Of a DNA stretch of 64,000 nucleotides, positions 55,812 through 64,000 are shown in pieces. The notes below the pieces were generated by a model that ran no database searches, had not been told where the DNA came from, and was given only the letters and a program-made list of their open reading frames with translations. The stretch's first letter is position 1; each line of letters opens with the position of its first letter. A program made the translations under genes and the position numbers. The DNA is from Methanosarcina sp. UBA289 (lineage in GTDB: Archaea > Halobacteriota > Methanosarcinia > Methanosarcinales > Methanosarcinaceae): positions 186,001-250,000 of the forward strand of contig DAKJ01000018.1 in NCBI GenBank assembly GCA_002496565.1, in the 5' to 3' direction.

Positions 55812-57200
55812 TTGTTTGTGAAAATCGGATTCAATGAGGGATCGAAATTGGATACATTCGAAATTAAAGATGAAGAAATAAATGTTGAGAAAATCATGGA
55901 AAAAATCCGTGAAAATATAAAAAAGAGAAAAGAAGAAGGCGTTTATACGGAAAATGAACCCGAAATAATGAATAAGACATTTTCCGCAATATCTTCCAAA
56001 GGAGATGTTCCTGAAGGTCTCGAATTTATAAATAACTGTGATATTTCTAATGAAAGTTATACCATAAGTTCTCACCGCCCGGTAATCGGGAAATTTCTAA
56101 TAGAGGGAAGAAAAATCGTTCATGGAGAAGTCCGTAGATACGTCGATCCAATGTTTCAAAAACAAAGAGAGTTTAACTTTAATACGGCAGACTTGGCTAA
56201 AAATTTGAAAAATAACGTTGAAGATTTAAATGCGGGTTTCAATTCTTTAAAAATTGATGCTGAAAAATCAAAAACTGACATCGTACATTTAAACACTAAT
56301 GTAGAAAATTTGAGTAACGACGTCAAATGTTTAAAATCGAACGTTGAATCTTTTAAAAGCGATTCTCTGAAAAACATAAGACATGAAGTTAATAGTGTTA
56401 TTTCTGCAATCGATATGGACCTTGATAAAAAGGGCTGGCTCAATAGTGTACTTAAAAATCATTTAAAAGAAAACCTGCGAAACCACGAAGTAAAGAAACC
56501 AGAAGACAATGAATCTGAAATAAATTATTATGCCTTTGAAGAACATTTTAGAGGCCCAAGGAATAATATTCAACAACATCAAGAGGTATTTTTAGATTAT
56601 TTCAAAGGCTGTAAAAATGTATTGGATATCGGTTGTGGAAGAGGAGAATTTTTAGAATTAGCCAGGCAGAATGACATTGTTGCAAGAGGAATAGATATTG
56701 ATGAAGACATGATAAATTTCTGCAAATCTAAAGGCTTTAATGTAGAGTTAAAAGACGCGATTGAAATTCTTGAAGGCATGAAAGACAAAAGTTTAGATGG
56801 AATTTTCATCAGTCAGGTCGTTGAGCATCTTGCTCCTGATTATCTTGTTAAAATGCTAAATCTTTGCAATAAAAAACTTAAATACGGTTTTCATATAGTA
56901 GTAGAAACTGTAAATCCTCTATCATTCTTCTCTTTTGCCAATTTTTACATAGACCTTACTCATATAAAACCGGTACATCCTGAGACTCTAAAGTTTTTAT
57001 TGAGCGCAGTTGGTTTCCGCGAAATAGAAACGAAATTTATTTCTCCCGTTCCGGATAGTATGAGATTAAAGAAGTTGCCGGAATGCGATGATTTAGAAAA
57101 CAAAGAAAAGATTATATTTGAAACTTATAATCAAAATATCGATATGTTAAATAATATCTTATACGGTGCGCAGGATTATGCAATCATCGGAAAAAAGTGA
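55812..57200 (+). CDS. Coiled-coil SAM methyltransferase of the glycan locus
   Basis: 462 residues (TTG; GTG at 55818 is an alternative). Residues about 120-215 form a long coiled coil with a repeating N-V-E-x-L-x pattern (LKNNVEDLNAGFNSL, HLNTNVENLSNDVKCL). The methyltransferase domain has motif I VLDIGCGRGEFLELA, GIDIDEDMINFC and VVEHLAPDYLV. The coiled coil plus methyltransferase resembles WbdD, which caps O-antigen and measures its length with a coiled-coil rod. Here the coil comes before the enzyme, while WbdD has it after. Confidence 0.85.
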   Translation: MFVKIGFNEGSKLDTFEIKDEEINVEKIMEKIRENIKKRKEEGVYTENEPEIMNKTFSAISSKGDVPEGLEFINNCDISNESYTISSHRPVIGKFLIEGRKIVHGEVRRYVDPMFQKQREFNFNTADLAKNLKNNVEDLNAGFNSLKIDAEKSKTDIVHLNTNVENLSNDVKCLKSNVESFKSDSLKNIRHEVNSVISAIDMDLDKKGWLNSVLKNHLKENLRNHEVKKPEDNESEINYYAFEEHFRGPRNNIQQHQEVFLDYFKGCKNVLDIGCGRGEFLELARQNDIVARGIDIDEDMINFCKSKGFNVELKDAIEILEGMKDKSLDGIFISQVVEHLAPDYLVKMLNLCNKKLKYGFHIVVETVNPLSFFSFANFYIDLTHIKPVHPETLKFLLSAVGFREIETKFISPVPDSMRLKKLPECDDLENKEKIIFETYNQNIDMLNNILYGAQDYAIIGKK

Positions 57201-57264
57201 GATACGAGTATCAATATTTGACTTATTATCATAATTTTATGCTGCGTGATCGGGATACGTTAGT

Positions 57265-58434
57265 ATGAAACTGGCATTTGTAACTCCTTGGTACGGGAAT
57301 ATTCCTGGTGGAGCAGAAAGTGAATGTAGAAGAACAGTTGAAAACCTAAAAAAACATGGTGTTGAAGTTGAAATACTTACTACTTGCGTCAAAGAATTTT
57401 TGAGTGATTGGAGTACCAACTTCTATAAAGAAGGAACTTATGATCTAAATGGGGTTACTATACGCAGGTTCATGGTTCGTAAGAGAGATACTGTTCGCTT
57501 TGATAAAATAAACTACAAACTTATGCGTAATCTTAAGATATCTACAGAGGAAGAGCAAATTTTTATGCGGGAAATGGTTAACAGTCCCAATCTCTATTCT
57601 TATATTTCTGAACACGGTACAGATTATGATTACTTTTTATTTATTCCATATATGTTTGGTACTGCTTATTATGGATCTCGCATATACCCTGAAAAGTCAA
57701 TCCTAATTCCATGCCTTCACGATGAGAGCTATGCTTACTTAGAGATTTATAAGACAATGTTTGAGAACGTTAAAGGCATCATTTTTCATGCACCCCCTGA
57801 AAAAGTTTTGGCAAACAGGCTTTATAATCTAAGTAATAAGCAAACTGTTTTAGGAGAGGGAATTGATATGAATTTTGCATATGAACCGGACAGGTTCAGA
57901 GAAAAATATGGCATAAAAAATGACTTTATTCTTTATGCAGGCAGAAAGGAAGCCGGTAAAAATGTCCCTCTTCTGATTGATTTTTTCTGTAGATATAAAA
58001 AACATAATAAGAATGAATTGAAGCTTGTTCTTATTGGAAGTGGAACAATAGAAATACCCTCTGAAAATAAAAACGATATTATCGATCTTGGTTTTGTACC
58101 GCTTCAGAACAAGTATGATGCATATGCGGCGGCCACCTTTCTGTGTCAGCCGTCTCTAAATGAAAGTTTTTCTATCGTAATAATGGAGTCGTGGTTATGT
58201 AAATCTCCTGTACTGGTGCATGGGGATTGTGCTGTAACAAAAGACCACTGCATCAAATGTAATGGTGGTCTTTATTTTAATGACTACTATGAATTTGAAG
58301 GGTGCCTCGATTTTTATCTGGAAAATCCTGAAACCAGAAAGATTATGGCTGAGAACGGGATGTCTTACGTTGTTGGAAATTTTAGCTGGGATAAAATTGT
58401 AGAAAAATATATTGAGTTTTTAGGGGGACTTTGA
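57265..58434 (+). CDS. GT4-family glycosyltransferase
   Basis: 389 residues. MKLAFVTPWYGNIPGGAESE at the front; donor domain with ILYAGRKEAGKNVPLLIDFF, VPLQNKYDAYAAATFLCQPS and NESFSIVIMESWLCKSPVLV. Close relative of the gene at 59486 (same GGAE start and ESWLC end), so the two are paralogs. Overlaps the next gene by four bases. Confidence 0.9.
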   Translation: MKLAFVTPWYGNIPGGAESECRRTVENLKKHGVEVEILTTCVKEFLSDWSTNFYKEGTYDLNGVTIRRFMVRKRDTVRFDKINYKLMRNLKISTEEEQIFMREMVNSPNLYSYISEHGTDYDYFLFIPYMFGTAYYGSRIYPEKSILIPCLHDESYAYLEIYKTMFENVKGIIFHAPPEKVLANRLYNLSNKQTVLGEGIDMNFAYEPDRFREKYGIKNDFILYAGRKEAGKNVPLLIDFFCRYKKHNKNELKLVLIGSGTIEIPSENKNDIIDLGFVPLQNKYDAYAAATFLCQPSLNESFSIVIMESWLCKSPVLVHGDCAVTKDHCIKCNGGLYFNDYYEFEGCLDFYLENPETRKIMAENGMSYVVGNFSWDKIVEKYIEFLGGL

Positions 58435-59486
58435 AAATGGAGATTCACCAGATCTTGCCAACAATTTCTCCGGGGGACGCCATAGGTAATGAAGTCCAAG
58501 AAATTAAAAGAGTCCTGAATGAATGGGGATACAAATCAGAAATATACGCTCAAAATATACATCCCAAAATTAATGCAAAGAAATACACCGAATATAAAAA
58601 GGTTTCTTCAAAAGAGAATATATTAATCTTTCATTTTTCTATCGGTTCAGAAGTCTCGGAGTTTGTTAAAAAACTTCCCGACAAAAAAATAATGATTTAC
58701 CATAACATTACCCCTCCGGAATATTTTTGTGGGGTCAATGAAACTCTTGTAAACTTACTAGGAAATGGAAAAAAGGAGCTCAGATCACTTGTTGATCACA
58801 TAGACCTTGCTGTTGGAGTCTCCGAATACAACAGGTTGGAACTTCAAGAAATGGGCTTTAAAAATACAGATGTTTTGCCCATAATAATAAACTTTCATGA
58901 GTACAGCAGCCCGAATGAAAAATTGCTGTCGAAATATGATGATGATTTTGTAAATCTCTTATTTGTGGGAAGAGTAACCCCACATAAAAGGCAGGAAGAC
59001 GTAATAAAAGTATTTTATTATTATAAACTTATTAACCCAAAATCAAGGCTCTTCCTGGCTGGCAGTTATGAAGGCTGTGAAATTTATTCAGATTATTTGA
59101 AAAAGCTAATTCAGGATTTAAATCTAAAAGATGTTCATTTATTAGGTAAAATAGGTTTTAATGACCTGATTTCTTACTATAAATTAGCTGATATTTTTAT
59201 CTGTATGAGCGAGCATGAAGGTTTTTGTGTTCCTATACTCGAAAGTATGTATTTTGAAGTTCCAATAATAGCATACAAATCTACAGCTATCCCCTTCACT
59301 CTTGAAGATACTGGAATTCTGGTTAAAGAAAAGAATTATTGTGAAATTGCTGAGATGGTAAATGTATTAATAGAGGATGAGGAATTGCGATCAACTCTTG
59401 TTAAGAAGCAGAAAGATAGATTGGAGAATTTCAAAAGAGAAAAAATAATCTCTCAGCTCGAAAGCATCTTATCTAAGGTGAAATAA
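58431..59486 (+). CDS. GT4-family glycosyltransferase
   Basis: 351 residues. EIHQILPTISPGDAIGNEVQ, donor-site LLFVGRVTPHKRQEDVIKVF and SEHEGFCVPILESMYFEVPI. It belongs to a different branch from the flanking paralogs and suits polymers with two sugar types. Start GTG/ATG region overlaps the previous stop, and its last base is shared with the next start. Confidence 0.9.
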   Translation: MKMEIHQILPTISPGDAIGNEVQEIKRVLNEWGYKSEIYAQNIHPKINAKKYTEYKKVSSKENILIFHFSIGSEVSEFVKKLPDKKIMIYHNITPPEYFCGVNETLVNLLGNGKKELRSLVDHIDLAVGVSEYNRLELQEMGFKNTDVLPIIINFHEYSSPNEKLLSKYDDDFVNLLFVGRVTPHKRQEDVIKVFYYYKLINPKSRLFLAGSYEGCEIYSDYLKKLIQDLNLKDVHLLGKIGFNDLISYYKLADIFICMSEHEGFCVPILESMYFEVPIIAYKSTAIPFTLEDTGILVKEKNYCEIAEMVNVLIEDEELRSTLVKKQKDRLENFKREKIISQLESILSKVK

Positions 59487-60667
59487 TGCCTGCAAATAAG
59501 GTAGCGCTCGTAGTCCAGAGATACGGTCTGGAAGTTAACGGAGGGGCTGAATTCCATTGCAGATTAATAGCTGAGCATTTATCAAAATACTATAAAGTAG
59601 AGGTATTAACTACCTGTGCAATAAATTACACAACGTGGAAAAATGACTATCCTGAAGGGGTTGAAACCTTAAATGGAGTGCAGATAAGGAGATTTCCTGT
59701 TGATTATGAAAGAGATGTACTGAAATTTAATAAATTCTCTGAGAAAATTTTCGGTAAGATTCACAATTATGAAGACGAAATTGAATGGATGAAATTGCAG
59801 GGTCCTTATTCAACAAAACTCTTAAATTACATAAAAAATACTAAAGATGATTATACTTGTTTTATATTTTTTACTTATCTTTACTGTACTACCTTTTTCG
59901 GTCTTCCACTGGTAAAAGAAAAAGCTCTGCTTGTTCCTACAGCGCATGATGAGCCTCCTATCTATTTGTCAATATTCAATTCTCTCTTTAATTGCCCAAG
60001 AAGGTTTATTTACAACACAGAGGAAGAGAAAAATTTTGTCATCTCAAAATTCCGGGTCTCAAATATACCTTCTGATGTTGTGGGTGTAGGTATAGATATT
60101 CCGGATAAAATTGATACAGCTTCATTTGTCCAGAAGTATAACCTGGATAATTTCATTGTATATGTTGGAAGAGTAGAAGAGTCTAAAGGTTGTCAAGAAC
60201 TATTTGATTATTTCCTTCGGTATAAAAAGGAAAAGAAGTCTTCTATTAAACTCGCATTAATGGGAAAACAGATAATGAAAATTCCTCAAAATCCCGATAT
60301 TATTTCCTTAGGTTTTGTCACGGAACAGGATAAATTTAATGGGATCAAATCGGCGAAATTATTAATAATGCCCTCAAAGTACGAAAGTTTGTCTATGGTC
60401 CTGCTGGAATCCTGGCTATGTAATACTCCTGTACTTGTAAATGGAAAATGTGACGTATTAAAAGGTCAGTGTATCAGAGGCAATGCAGGCCTGTACTATG
60501 AAAACTATGAGGAGTTTGAGGCATGCCTGGATATTCTCCTGGCAAGTGACGAAATGAGGAATGCTATGGGTAAAAACGGGATGAAATTTGTTTTGCAGAA
60601 TTATTCATGGGAAAATATAGAGAAAAAGTATATTTCAATATTGCAGCAGATTGAAAACAAGCATTAA
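59486..60667 (+). CDS. GT4-family glycosyltransferase
   Basis: 393 residues; KVALVVQRYGLEVNGGAEFH, IVYVGRVEESKGCQELFDYF and ESLSMVLLESWLCNTPVLVN. Paralog of the gene at 57265. The ATG overlaps the previous stop (AATAATG), so translation is coupled. Last gene of this operon. Confidence 0.9.
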   Translation: MPANKVALVVQRYGLEVNGGAEFHCRLIAEHLSKYYKVEVLTTCAINYTTWKNDYPEGVETLNGVQIRRFPVDYERDVLKFNKFSEKIFGKIHNYEDEIEWMKLQGPYSTKLLNYIKNTKDDYTCFIFFTYLYCTTFFGLPLVKEKALLVPTAHDEPPIYLSIFNSLFNCPRRFIYNTEEEKNFVISKFRVSNIPSDVVGVGIDIPDKIDTASFVQKYNLDNFIVYVGRVEESKGCQELFDYFLRYKKEKKSSIKLALMGKQIMKIPQNPDIISLGFVTEQDKFNGIKSAKLLIMPSKYESLSMVLLESWLCNTPVLVNGKCDVLKGQCIRGNAGLYYENYEEFEACLDILLASDEMRNAMGKNGMKFVLQNYSWENIEKKYISILQQIENKH

Positions 60668-61341
60668 TCCATTGATATTTCAAGGAGATGTAAAATTTAG
60701 AGAAACACAGATACTTGATGTTACTTAATGTAATAATTTGTGTTCTTTGCACTTTCTTGAGATTTATTATTTCAGCGGTTTTTCTATAAAGATCTTATAG
60801 AGTATTATCCCAATTTATATTCAGTTTCGTGGAAGACTGATACTTAGTCTTATCTTTTTGTAGTCACAAACAGAAGAGAGATTGCTCAAAACATCCAAAA
60901 TAGATACATTTTTATTGTATTCCAAGAGTTCTACAAAAGACTCTTCCAAGAATAGTTCCAGGCTTAAGAAATCTAGGGCTTTGTTCTGATAAAAATTTAT
61001 TCATTGAGTAAAATTTACCAGCTCCTTTAAAATTAAACTTATTGGTAAACTTATGGTTGACTAATCCTATCAATACCAGTCCAATCAATACCTACCGAGA
61101 TCAAGGCTCTTGCTGTAATGCTAGCCAGATATTACGACAGTTGAGTTTTCAAAAAATATAGTGTTAAGACTTAACCCGACAAAATATAGGCTCTTGTCGA
61201 AAGTTATAAAGATTTTTATGTGTTTTTAATTATATGTTAGGTAGTGCAAAGCAAAAAAAGCCTATTTTTCGCTAGGTTTCAAAGTCAGAATCTATAGGAT
61301 TTTCACAGGAGATTATAACTAGTCCAGAAGGAGAATTCGTT
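60668..61341. other. Intergenic stretch, possible transposase scrap
   Basis: 674 bases, AT-rich, no complete gene. At 61091-61144 one frame reads PTEIKALAVMLARYYDS and a stop, which resembles the N-terminal helix of some Methanosarcina transposases; too short to be sure. SD AGGAG precedes the next gene. Confidence 0.45.
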
Positions 61342-62436
61342 GTGAATAAAAACAATCAGAATTGGTTCACAGAAATTGATTATTTACGAGCTATTGCAAT
61401 TATAGCAGTACTCATTATACATACCACTGACGATACTCTTGGAGTAAAACAACTTACAGGATTGACATTTTCTCTTATGTATATCGAAGAATTAGTCAGA
61501 TTTGCTGTACCAATGTTTGTGTTCGTATCTGGTTTTGTTCTATACAATAAATATAAATTAGAATTGCCAATGAAGGATTTTTATAAAAAAAGATTTATGG
61601 TTATACTTATTCCTTATCTCATTTTCTCAGTAATCTACTATGTAGTAAATTCACACTTAGGTTTACTTCCAACTATAACATTGGATTTATTAATTACTAG
61701 TATTTTTAATTTCGACGCAGCAGGTCATTTTTGGTATATTAAGATGATATTGACATTTTATATTTTTTACCCTGCAATTATTGCTTATTACGAAATAATA
61801 AAAGAAAGTTTTAAAAGATATACACTCCCAGCACTTTTTTCGTCCATACTAATAATGTATTTCTTGGGATCTTTTATACCTTCATTCGGATTTGCACTCG
61901 ACACTCCGTTTAAGTATTTGATATATTTCATATTCGGAATATATATAAACGATAATTATAAGCAAGTATGCCAAAGTTTAGAGAGATTGTCGTTGAAAAA
62001 AGTTATATTAATAAGCGTTTTAATCATCAGCCTGCCGTTTTTTTCTATGTTTCTTTGTGTAGATCCAAGATGTAATACACAGTTCTCACAGTCTATTCCT
62101 TATTATTACCAGCTGACATTGATAAGTACACACGTACTCCATATATGTGTGTTTATGCTTTGTTTGTACCTAATACTACTATTTAAGCCCAAAATTCCAG
62201 TACTGCAAAGAATAGGAGAATACTCTTATGGAATATATTTAGTTCATGCGATTTTTCATAACTTCCTCATTATAGATGTATTTCCTAAATTTTCCATTTT
62301 GTCCATGAACCTATTGTACTACGCTATTTTATTTCCAGTAATGCTGGTAGCGAGTTATTACACAGTAAAACTAATGCTAACTAACAATCTCACAACTTAT
62401 ATCATCACGGGAAAGTTATATTCCTATCGGCACTAG
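61342..62436 (+). CDS. Membrane acyltransferase (acyltransferase 3 family)
   Basis: 364 residues from GTG with SD AAGGAG. About ten spans; TEIDYLRAIAIIAVLIIHTT carries the family Arg and His, and GHFWYIKMILTFYIFYP and YSYGIYLVHAIFHN are conserved. Such OafA/NolL-type proteins acetylate or otherwise acylate surface sugars from inside the membrane. It probably decorates the polymer made by the operon before it. Confidence 0.92.
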   Translation: MNKNNQNWFTEIDYLRAIAIIAVLIIHTTDDTLGVKQLTGLTFSLMYIEELVRFAVPMFVFVSGFVLYNKYKLELPMKDFYKKRFMVILIPYLIFSVIYYVVNSHLGLLPTITLDLLITSIFNFDAAGHFWYIKMILTFYIFYPAIIAYYEIIKESFKRYTLPALFSSILIMYFLGSFIPSFGFALDTPFKYLIYFIFGIYINDNYKQVCQSLERLSLKKVILISVLIISLPFFSMFLCVDPRCNTQFSQSIPYYYQLTLISTHVLHICVFMLCLYLILLFKPKIPVLQRIGEYSYGIYLVHAIFHNFLIIDVFPKFSILSMNLLYYAILFPVMLVASYYTVKLMLTNNLTTYIITGKLYSYRH

Positions 62437-62837
62437 TGTCTCTCCAATCTTCAAAAATTTAACTACTATAAATAGTTATAACCTACTTTATACAATATTT
62501 TATAGATTACTCAACATAGAGTTTATCCTATTCGATTTGGTTTGTACCATGAACGTACACAAAAAATTGGAAAGTGTTTCCCTAGAAAATAAAGGAATAA
62601 AATAAATAAAAGGATAATAAAAATTTTGAAGTATTAAAAAGAATAGAATAACAAAATTTGGGAAGCTAATAAAGTAAAAAAATACGGAAGAACGGGATTA
62701 TAAAAAGGCAAATATTTTAAAGAAGATTAGATTACAGAAGAAGTGGGATTATAATAAGAACATAAACATAGAATAAAGGAAACTAAACGTAAAAAGAAAT
62801 AAAAATGAGGAAAAGTTAAAGCTACTGCTTCATCTTT
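62437..62837. other. A-rich intergenic stretch
   Basis: 401 bases between convergent genes, strongly A-rich on the plus strand, no ORF or clear hairpin. Confidence 0.5.
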
Positions 62838-63245
62838 TCAGGCTGTAACATCCTTTCTAATAATGTAAGCAACCATCTCAGGATTAAGTTTGCTTTCCCT
62901 TGAGACCTTTTCCTCAATAGCCTCAGTGGATTTTCCTTCAATTTTCAGTTCTCTTATTTCTTCAATTATTGACGAAGGAATACGGTAGTACTCGTTTATG
63001 TCCTTCCTGTGGCCCCATACATCGCCTTCTATGAGCTGGATACGCTGCATTTCAAGGAACATTTCTATGGACTTTGAGACGGTGCGCCTGTAAGATTTCG
63101 GAAGCTGTATGACCTCAATCTTAGGACAGTTCTCAACCAGTGAAAAAATATCCTTGTTTGAAGGCCTGAAGGCCAGATGCACTATTCTCTCATTTGGATT
63201 CAGTGTAAAGATTTCTTCTCTTGAACTCACAACCCTTATTTTCAA
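62838..63245 (-). CDS. DUF1699 protein
   Basis: 135 residues from TTG with SD GGAGG at seven bases. MKIRVVSSREEIFTLNPNER, VIQLPKSYRRTVSKSIEMFL and VWGHRKDINEYYRIP are marks of DUF1699, a family found in Methanosarcinales. The helical C-terminal half (IIEEIRELKIEGKSTEAIEE) resembles a winged-helix or SpoVT-like DNA-binding arrangement but no function is established. Confidence 0.88.
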   Translation of the reverse strand: MKIRVVSSREEIFTLNPNERIVHLAFRPSNKDIFSLVENCPKIEVIQLPKSYRRTVSKSIEMFLEMQRIQLIEGDVWGHRKDINEYYRIPSSIIEEIRELKIEGKSTEAIEEKVSRESKLNPEMVAYIIRKDVTA

Positions 63246-64000
63246 AGTTTAACCTCCAGATTTATCTATTTTTTTCACTTGATAGTAAAAAATTCTTCAT
63301 TAAATATTTTTCTATAATTACCGGAATCATTTAAAAAGAACATCTATTTTTGTTCTTTCAGGAATTTTGCAAGATTTCAATCTAGGCAATAAAAATCAAT
63401 ATGTGGAACAGTATTTTTAGTGAAACTTAACGAAATATTTAAGAATATTTTGCAGGTAACTTGAAGAAGGAATTAGCAGAAAAATCAGAATTTTGTTAGG
63501 AGATAATTTATTTTACGCAGGTCAGGGCAAGTTTAATATCCAATAGATTAACTTTTGTAAAGTAAACTAGTATTTATCAATAATTTGACATTTATTAATA
63601 ATTTAACTTTTATTAAATAATAGAACTTTGGTTTAAGGATTTACCCTTTGTCAAATAAGTAAGCTTTTATTAAAATGGCATGAATTTTATAAGAAAGTTA
63701 ATTTTAATCTATATTAAAAATTATACCCAAAGTTAAAATTTTCTTTAAGCTTGTAAATAAATAGGTCTACTATCATGAGGTAGAAACTTAAGAAAAAGAA
63801 GGAAAAGGAATTCAGGAAAAGGAAAAAGAACAAAGGACCCAAGAGTGATTGGAACAAAATAGAGAATCCAAAAAATGAATCGACTCCAGAATGTCCCGAT
63901 AAAACTTCAAAAGCTAACAGATCAAAACATATTGGTCTTTGTAATATTGTATCCGGTGACTTCCATTTTTTCGGTATCATGGTCGATATAAACCATGTTT
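63246..64000. other. AT-rich end of the window with tandem repeats
   Basis: 755 bases with no gene I can support. Three 18-base tandem units of the type TTTATTAATAATTTAACT lie at 63573, 63591 and 63609. An 88-residue minus-strand frame at 63714-63980 is F-rich because it reads opposite an A-rich strand and is not counted. Confidence 0.5.

Noticed and set aside
63714..63980. 88-residue minus-strand ORF near the right edge
   Set aside because: Phe/Leu-rich because it lies opposite an A-rich strand; no SD or domain.

Overview
The window is a piece of an archaeal chromosome, almost certainly Methanosarcina (M. mazei-like). The evidence is the complete coenzyme F430 gene set (cfbA, cfbE, cfbD, cfbC, cfbB), Mre11-Rad50, a two-repeat tRNA splicing endonuclease, AglB, DUF1699 and DUF2209 proteins, archaeal TATA boxes, and AT-rich spacers with Shine-Dalgarno (SD) sites. 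The species-level statement rests on memory of the CRISPR repeat and was not checked.

Region 1 (1-10 kb) is a type I CRISPR-Cas locus: the end of cas3, then cas6, cas1, cas2 and cas4, an AT-rich leader, and an array of 58 near-identical 37-nt repeats ending in a degenerate 59th. The array transcribes left to right, since each repeat ends in the usual ATTGAAAC crRNA handle. Next to it, on the other strand, is an unusual RNase II-type (RNB) nuclease fused to a double-stranded RNA-binding domain. It is followed by a short second array with a variant, decaying repeat, so the nuclease sits between two pieces of CRISPR DNA.

Region 2 (10-23 kb) is loosely packed: a cupin, a frameshifted membrane protein, a small family with one intact and one broken copy, a GNAT remnant, isolated CRISPR-repeat relics, two genes too short for ordinary ORF calling, a CPA2 antiporter, a transglutaminase-like lipoprotein, DUF2892 and DUF2267 proteins, and a P1B metal ATPase.

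Region 3 (23.7-33.9 kb) holds the F430 cluster (nickel insertion, amidation, reduction and final ring closure of the methyl-coenzyme M reductase cofactor), then endA, a DUF2209 gene and hflX with a terminator. A probable new structured RNA with its own TATA box and a PHP phosphoesterase follow.

Region 4 (34-49 kb) starts with a minus-strand group of tiny genes that includes two paralogous single-span membrane peptides, and a Gly/Tyr-rich secreted protein. Then come mre11-rad50, a TPD-domain protein between inverted palindromic repeats, and a minus-strand group with prs, moaC and nnr. A TrkA-N/DHH protein that appears to start at CTG closes the region.

Region 5 (49-63 kb) is a surface-glycan locus: AglB, four GT4 glycosyltransferases, a Wzm/Wzt-type ABC exporter, a coiled-coil methyltransferase and a membrane acyltransferase. 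The window ends with a DUF1699 gene and AT-rich DNA.
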